NCBI GenBank assembly: GCA_024707265.1
Contig: JANQAB010000003.1
Span: 186,001 to 250,000 of the forward strand
DNA: 64,000 nt
Direction of reading: 5' to 3'
Source: Sporocytophaga sp.
Lineage (GTDB): Bacteria > Bacteroidota > Bacteroidia > Cytophagales > Cytophagaceae
The position numbers were made by a program, and so were the translations under genes. The notes under the pieces were generated by a model. That model was not told where the DNA came from. It worked only from the letters and a program-made list of their open reading frames with translations, and made no database searches. Shown piece after piece: positions 60,128-64,000 of the stretch. How positions within the stretch are numbered: position 1 is the stretch's first letter; each line of letters opens with the position of its first letter.

Positions 60128-62575
60128 ATGAAAAGAGTTCTACTGTTTTTATTGATTTTTATTCCGTTTTGGGTGAATGGACAAGGGTTTAGGAAATACT
60201 ATCCAAATATTTTTGAATCAATTGCCACAGATGAATCAGGAAATATTTATACCTACTCGTATGGGGATGGAACGGGGAAAGATGGTGGTCCACGCCAATT
60301 CTTAAAATTCAATTCTAAAGGAAAGATTATTTATTCTAAAGAAACTACCTATATAAATAATATTTTCAGAACTTCCGATAATTGCTTTTTATCATTAACA
60401 TATGATTATGATACAGGAAAGGGATATTCGTTAAGGAAAGTTGATACTCTTGGAAACACTTTATGGGAAAAAGCTCTATCTCCCTCCTATCAACCCAATA
60501 GTATGATTGAAGATGCTCAAAAAAATATATTAATTGGAGGATGCAGGTGGACAAAAATACCCTATGACCCTTTAACATTTGAAACTAATCACATCAATGA
60601 TTACCAAAAAGATCTTACTAAAGTAGACTCCGCAGGAAATTTATTATGGACAAAATCCTTTCCATTTTACATTACTGCCATAGAAAATGTTGATAATGGA
60701 TATATGATCGCTGGATACGATAGTCCAAACTCAATAATTTCAAAGTTGAACTCTGATGGCGATACAATATTTTCAAAAAAGAATTCTACAGGATGTCTAC
60801 TAATATTTAAACAGACTAGTGATGGCAATTACATTGGATTTAATTTACAAAGTCAAATTGTAAAATTTAACAAAAACGGAGACCCAATATGGACCAAATC
60901 AGCAATTAAATTACTGAGTATGAATATTTTTCTGGAAGTTTATCAAAATGGATTCTATATTTCAGGATATGAAAAAGATAAAGGGGTTGTTATAGTAAAA
61001 TTTGACCTTGAAGGAAATATTATATGGGATAAAGCAATTTCCCTTCTCAATTTTTATAATCAACCTTTTAGCTTAAAGAGATCAGTCGATGAAACCATTA
61101 TTGCATCTTGCACGACAAGCTATGGTGGTAGAACAGTATTATTAAAACTTGATAAAAACGGAAATACTTATACCAATTCAATAAGAGGTAGAGTTCTTTT
61201 AGATTCTAATGGAAATTGTTCTTATAATACTGGAGAACCTGGATTTACCGCTCCATTTTTACAAGCTATAGGAACTGAAGACTCTCAATATGCTATTGGG
61301 GACGAAGATGGGTATTATAATATTCCGGTAGATACAGGGATTTCATACTTAGTATCCCCAATTCAAAATCGGAATGGGAATACATCAAATAATTGTATCC
61401 CAATTCATTCAGTTACTTTCAATAAAGAAGGTAAGGAAAACAATGATAATAATTTCTTTCTTAACCAAATTATCTGTCCAAGACTAAATATCTCAAACAT
61501 CATCTCGAATAGAACACGATGTTTTACTGGAAAATCTAAAATTGTATGTTCAAATACCGGGAATCAAAAGGCTGAAGGAATAGAAGTCATCATTGAAGTG
61601 CCAGCCAATTATTTTCTAAAAGAAACATCTTCCCCATATACATCTTTAGCAAATAACATATTTAAATTTAATATTGGTAGTCTGAATGCAAATCAAGATA
61701 CTACTATCATACTGACCGATTCAATATCTTGCACAAGTAATCTAGGGGATTTAGCATATATAAGAACAACTGTTTACAGTTCAAGTCAATGTCAATTCCC
61801 CCAATTTTTAAGAGACACATCCGTTACAAGGTTTACTATAAATGGCTCTTACGATCCCAACGATAAACAGGTATTTCCTTCAAAAATTAATTATCAGGAA
61901 TTCAATAAGGGAACCAAAGAACTCGATTACCTTATAAGGTTTCAAAATACAGGAAATGGTGAAGCTTATACAGTTAAAGTTATTGACACTCTAAATTCGG
62001 ATCTTGAATTAAATTCAATCAGGAAAATTAAGGCGAGCCACCCTTATTCAATAAAAATCATCAAATCAACACCTGCCGTTATCGAATGGTTCTTTGAAAA
62101 CATCAACCTCCCCTACCAAAGCCAAAGCGAAGCACTAAGTCAAGGCTTCATCTCTTTCGCCATTGATCTGAAAGAAGGACTGGAAGATAAAACTACCGTT
62201 TCCAATGGAGCGGCCATTTATTTTGACTACAATGAACCTGTTATCACCAACAGAGCCGCGACTCTTATCAGTTCTGAAGAGGAAACTGAAACCTATAAAG
62301 AATCAATTCCAACAGGAACTCAAATGGTTTCTTCCAATCATTCCATCATTATGTTCCCCAACCCTATCACAGAATCTTCAGTCATAAGAATATCTCCTGC
62401 TTTGAATGCATTCAAAACAGCTATCTATGACTCTAAAGCAATTAAACTTCTTGAAAAAGATGGATCCGGAGATGAAGTTTCAATTCACAGAAATGAATTG
62501 AAGGCGGGAATTTATTTCTATCATATTTACACGGAGAATCAGGAAATTGGAAAGGGAAGTTTCTTGGTGAAATAG
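60128..62575 (+). CDS. Large secreted protein with T9SS type A sorting domain
   Basis: 815 residues. A signal peptide ends near VNGQG (about 20). The first 345 residues are repeated beta-propeller-like strands (GNTLWEKAL, GNLLWTKSF, GNIIWDKAI). A carboxypeptidase-like/SdrD-B-like unit follows (GRVLLDSNGNCSYNTGEPG). DUF11/DUF7619-like domains come next, with SYDPNDKQVFPS, LDYLIRFQNTGNGEAYTVKV and FDYNEPVITN. The C-terminal type A signal runs from about 735 (FPNPITESSVI) to KAGIYFYHIYTENQEIGKG. Function unknown; likely surface-attached or secreted. Confidence 0.9.
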   Translation: MKRVLLFLLIFIPFWVNGQGFRKYYPNIFESIATDESGNIYTYSYGDGTGKDGGPRQFLKFNSKGKIIYSKETTYINNIFRTSDNCFLSLTYDYDTGKGYSLRKVDTLGNTLWEKALSPSYQPNSMIEDAQKNILIGGCRWTKIPYDPLTFETNHINDYQKDLTKVDSAGNLLWTKSFPFYITAIENVDNGYMIAGYDSPNSIISKLNSDGDTIFSKKNSTGCLLIFKQTSDGNYIGFNLQSQIVKFNKNGDPIWTKSAIKLLSMNIFLEVYQNGFYISGYEKDKGVVIVKFDLEGNIIWDKAISLLNFYNQPFSLKRSVDETIIASCTTSYGGRTVLLKLDKNGNTYTNSIRGRVLLDSNGNCSYNTGEPGFTAPFLQAIGTEDSQYAIGDEDGYYNIPVDTGISYLVSPIQNRNGNTSNNCIPIHSVTFNKEGKENNDNNFFLNQIICPRLNISNIISNRTRCFTGKSKIVCSNTGNQKAEGIEVIIEVPANYFLKETSSPYTSLANNIFKFNIGSLNANQDTTIILTDSISCTSNLGDLAYIRTTVYSSSQCQFPQFLRDTSVTRFTINGSYDPNDKQVFPSKINYQEFNKGTKELDYLIRFQNTGNGEAYTVKVIDTLNSDLELNSIRKIKASHPYSIKIIKSTPAVIEWFFENINLPYQSQSEALSQGFISFAIDLKEGLEDKTTVSNGAAIYFDYNEPVITNRAATLISSEEETETYKESIPTGTQMVSSNHSIIMFPNPITESSVIRISPALNAFKTAIYDSKAIKLLEKDGSGDEVSIHRNELKAGIYFYHIYTENQEIGKGSFLVK

Positions 62576-62577
62576 GT

Positions 62578-62645
62578 TATTGAGCAGAAGGCTTAAAGCT
62601 GAAAGTATATAGAAACCCTGACGAGGCGATCGTTGGGGTTTCCTG
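62578..62645 (+). terminator. Repeat-linked terminator, copy 2
   Basis: The same block as at 59998: repeat units, then AAACCCTGACG / CGTTGGGGTTT (62613-62641). About five differences in 61 bases from copy 1. Confidence 0.85.
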
Positions 62646-62752
62646 TTTGTTTCCCAGCCAGTCAAAATACTATATTTCAAAAACTTACAACAAAAATAAT
62701 CTCTATAAATAAAGCTCTTCTAAAGATTTTTTTATTTTCCGGTAATTCTCAG

Positions 62753-62760
62753 TATATTTG
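62753..62760 (+). promoter_or_regulatory. rpsF: Bacteroidetes -7 element of the rpsF operon
   Basis: TATATTTG fits TAnnTTTG, 36 bases before the rpsF start; the -33 element is not clear. Confidence 0.5.
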
Positions 62761-62796
62761 CGGTCCTAAAAATTATCATTTTACATAAAAGTAATT

Positions 62797-63165
62797 ATGG
62801 AATTAAAAAACTACGAGACGGTATTCATTTTAACTCCCGTTTTGTCTGAAGCTCAGATGAAGGATACCGTAGAGAAATTTAAGCAGGTTCTGAAAGATCA
62901 GGGTGCTCAAATTATTAACGAGGAGAACTGGGGTCTGAAAAAGCTAGCTTACCCTATTAACCACAAAACAACAGGTTTCTACACGCTTATCGAATTCAAC
63001 GCGAAGCCTACTACAATCAACACTTTGGAGATTGAGTACAAACGTGATGAGAGAGTGATGAGATTCTTGACTGTATCTCTTGACAAACACGCTGTTGCTT
63101 ACAACAACAAGAGAAGAAAAGGTGAATTTAAGAAATCAGCTGAAAAACAGGAGGAAAAAGCATAA
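62797..63165 (+). CDS. rpsF: 30S ribosomal protein S6
   Basis: 122 residues of bS6: [17 protein letters not shown] at the start, [25 protein letters not shown] in the middle, and [16 protein letters not shown] Lys/Glu-rich tail follows. It overlaps rpsR by one base (TAATG). The order rpsF-rpsR-rplI is the standard one. Confidence 0.98.
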   Translation: MELKNYETVFILTPVLSEAQMKDTVEKFKQVLKDQGAQIINEENWGLKKLAYPINHKTTGFYTLIEFNAKPTTINTLEIEYKRDERVMRFLTVSLDKHAVAYNNKRRKGEFKKSAEKQEEKA

Positions 63166-63416
63166 TGACACTAGTAAACGAGCCAATAAACAGAGTTGAG
63201 AATCGCAAAAAATATTGCAGATTCAAAAAACTAGGTATCAAATACATCGATTATAAAGATGCTAACTTCCTTCTGAAATTTGTTAACGAGCAAGGTAAAA
63301 TTTTACCAAGAAGGTTAACTGGTACTAGTCTTAAATTTCAAAGAAAAGTTTCTCAGGCAGTAAAAAGAGCTAGACACCTTTCTTTACTACCTTATGTAAC
63401 TGATTCACTAAAATAA
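63165..63416 (+). CDS. rpsR: 30S ribosomal protein S18
   Basis: 83 residues of bS18: [22 protein letters not shown], then [20 protein letters not shown] and [14 protein letters not shown], the conserved rRNA-binding end. Coupled to rpsF and followed by rplI after 12 bases. Confidence 0.98.
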   Translation: MTLVNEPINRVENRKKYCRFKKLGIKYIDYKDANFLLKFVNEQGKILPRRLTGTSLKFQRKVSQAVKRARHLSLLPYVTDSLK

Positions 63417-63428
63417 TCTCTTGGATCC

Positions 63429-63873
63429 ATGGAAGTAATATTAAAAGAAGATATAAAAGGATTAGGTTACAAAAACGACCTTGTAAAGGTTAAACCTGGT
63501 CATGGAAGAAATTTCCTTATCCCAAAAGGGTTCGCAGTTATCGCTAGCGACAGCAACAAAAAAAATGCTTCAGGAAAACCTGAAACAAGCTGCTCACAAA
63601 GCTGAGAAAATTAAGAAAGACGCTCTTGCTCTTTCTGAAAAAATCGGTGCTTTGGTTCTTACTATCCCTGCAAAAGTAGGTGAAAGCGGAAAAATCTTCG
63701 GAGCTGTTACAGTTCTTCAGGTTTCTGACGCTCTGAAAGACAAAGGATTTGCTGTTGACAGAAAGAAAATCACTTTCAAATCTGAAGTTAAAGAAGTTGG
63801 AGAGTATTCTGCAATTCTTGATCTTCACAAAGAAGTGAAACATGAAGTAAAATTCAAAGTTGTTGCTGGTTAA
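63429..63873 (+). CDS. rplI: 50S ribosomal protein L9, one frameshift
   Basis: About 147 residues repaired. It begins [20 protein letters not shown], with the L9 signature [12 protein letters not shown]. The frame is lost at an A8 run (63558-63565). Dropping one A gives [20 protein letters not shown] and leads into the long helix and the C-terminal domain ([17 protein letters not shown]). An almost universal gene, so the break is most likely a sequence error. Confidence 0.97.
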
Positions 63874-63893
63874 GCACTTACTTTAAATATTTT

Positions 63894-63930
63894 AAAATCC
63901 CGGGTAGTGCTATCCGGGATTTTTTATTTT
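63894..63930 (+). terminator. Rho-independent terminator after rplI
   Basis: AAAATCCCGG pairs with CCGGGATTTT around a short loop, followed by a T-rich tail (TTTATTTTTAT). Confidence 0.93.
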
Positions 63931-63939
63931 TATACAACT

Positions 63940-64000
63940 ATGAATCTAAGAACTGAACTAACGGTAGAAAATCAGGGATTCTCTCTCTCCTACCAATCAA
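63940..64000 (+). CDS. Start of a further gene, possibly a GSCFA-domain protein (partial)
   Basis: The last 61 bases encode MNLRTELTVENQGFSLSYQS and stay open to the edge. Bacteroidetes GSCFA-domain proteins typically begin with a similar x-RTE-x-x-IxxxxFxIxYQ pattern. This is resemblance over 20 residues only. Confidence 0.4.
   Translation, partial: MNLRTELTVENQGFSLSYQS

Noticed and set aside
1-64000. tRNA, rRNA, insertion sequence, prophage or attachment site
   Set aside because: I looked for T-loop patterns, transposase or integrase motifs and terminal repeats, and saw none that could be supported by eye.

Overview
The window reads as chromosomal DNA of a gliding-lineage Bacteroidetes bacterium, most likely of the order Cytophagales. 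The signs are SusC/SusD pairs, GldC, type IX secretion (T9SS) cargo of type A and type B, a PorP/SprF-like protein, Bacteroidetes -7 promoter elements (TAnnTTTG), Bacteroidetes-only families (DUF3098, DUF5683, a GSCFA-like start) and AT-rich DNA. The genus is not provable from the sequence alone.

Layout. 1-10.3 kb (minus strand) is a polysaccharide utilization locus: SusC2, SusD, two formylglycine-type sulfatases, a terminator, then a second SusC that runs off the left edge. The sulfatases point to a sulfated glycan. 10.8-16.3 kb (minus) holds a SET-domain protein, a cytosolic GH13 enzyme with an overlapping sugar MFS transporter, and a sugar-nucleotide epimerase overlapping an APS-type reductase. 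16.5-25 kb (plus) holds QueD-like and FolE, a MarR regulator, an ECF sigma/anti-sigma pair, and the ftsX-DUF3098-uppP-truB-ribF-M48 operon. 25-34 kb holds an EEP nuclease, gldC, two unknown secreted proteins and the guaA-binding protein-hemL-proC operon. 34.5-40.4 kb holds mreB, the SRP RNA, a transaldolase-like gene, ftsE (15 kb from ftsX), a glycosyltransferase, cca and tsaC. 40.6-46.5 kb is a T9SS pair: a PorP/SprF-like protein and a roughly 1500-residue PKD/PA14 type B cargo. 46.8-55 kb holds pyrG, yidC and parA-parB-DUF5683-dapB-lepB. 55.4-62.6 kb holds ung, apaG, two methyltransferases, kdsA, a coiled-coil membrane protein and a T9SS type A cargo protein. The right end is rpsF-rpsR-rplI.

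Two features cross the whole window. First, eleven genes, including mreB, yidC, dapB and rplI, are split by twelve one-base length changes, nearly all in homopolymer runs. Conserved protein resumes in the next frame each time, so I read these as sequence errors and annotate the joined genes. Second, a degenerate 7-bp repeat (consensus near AAGCTTA or AAGCTGA) is scattered at gene 3' ends, where inverted copies form terminator hairpins. At 41581-41664 twelve contiguous units lie inside the signal peptide of the PorP/SprF-like gene and give it a 7-residue periodicity. That 5' region is also duplicated just upstream, leaving an orphan signal-peptide ORF. No tRNA, rRNA, CRISPR array, insertion sequence or prophage was seen.
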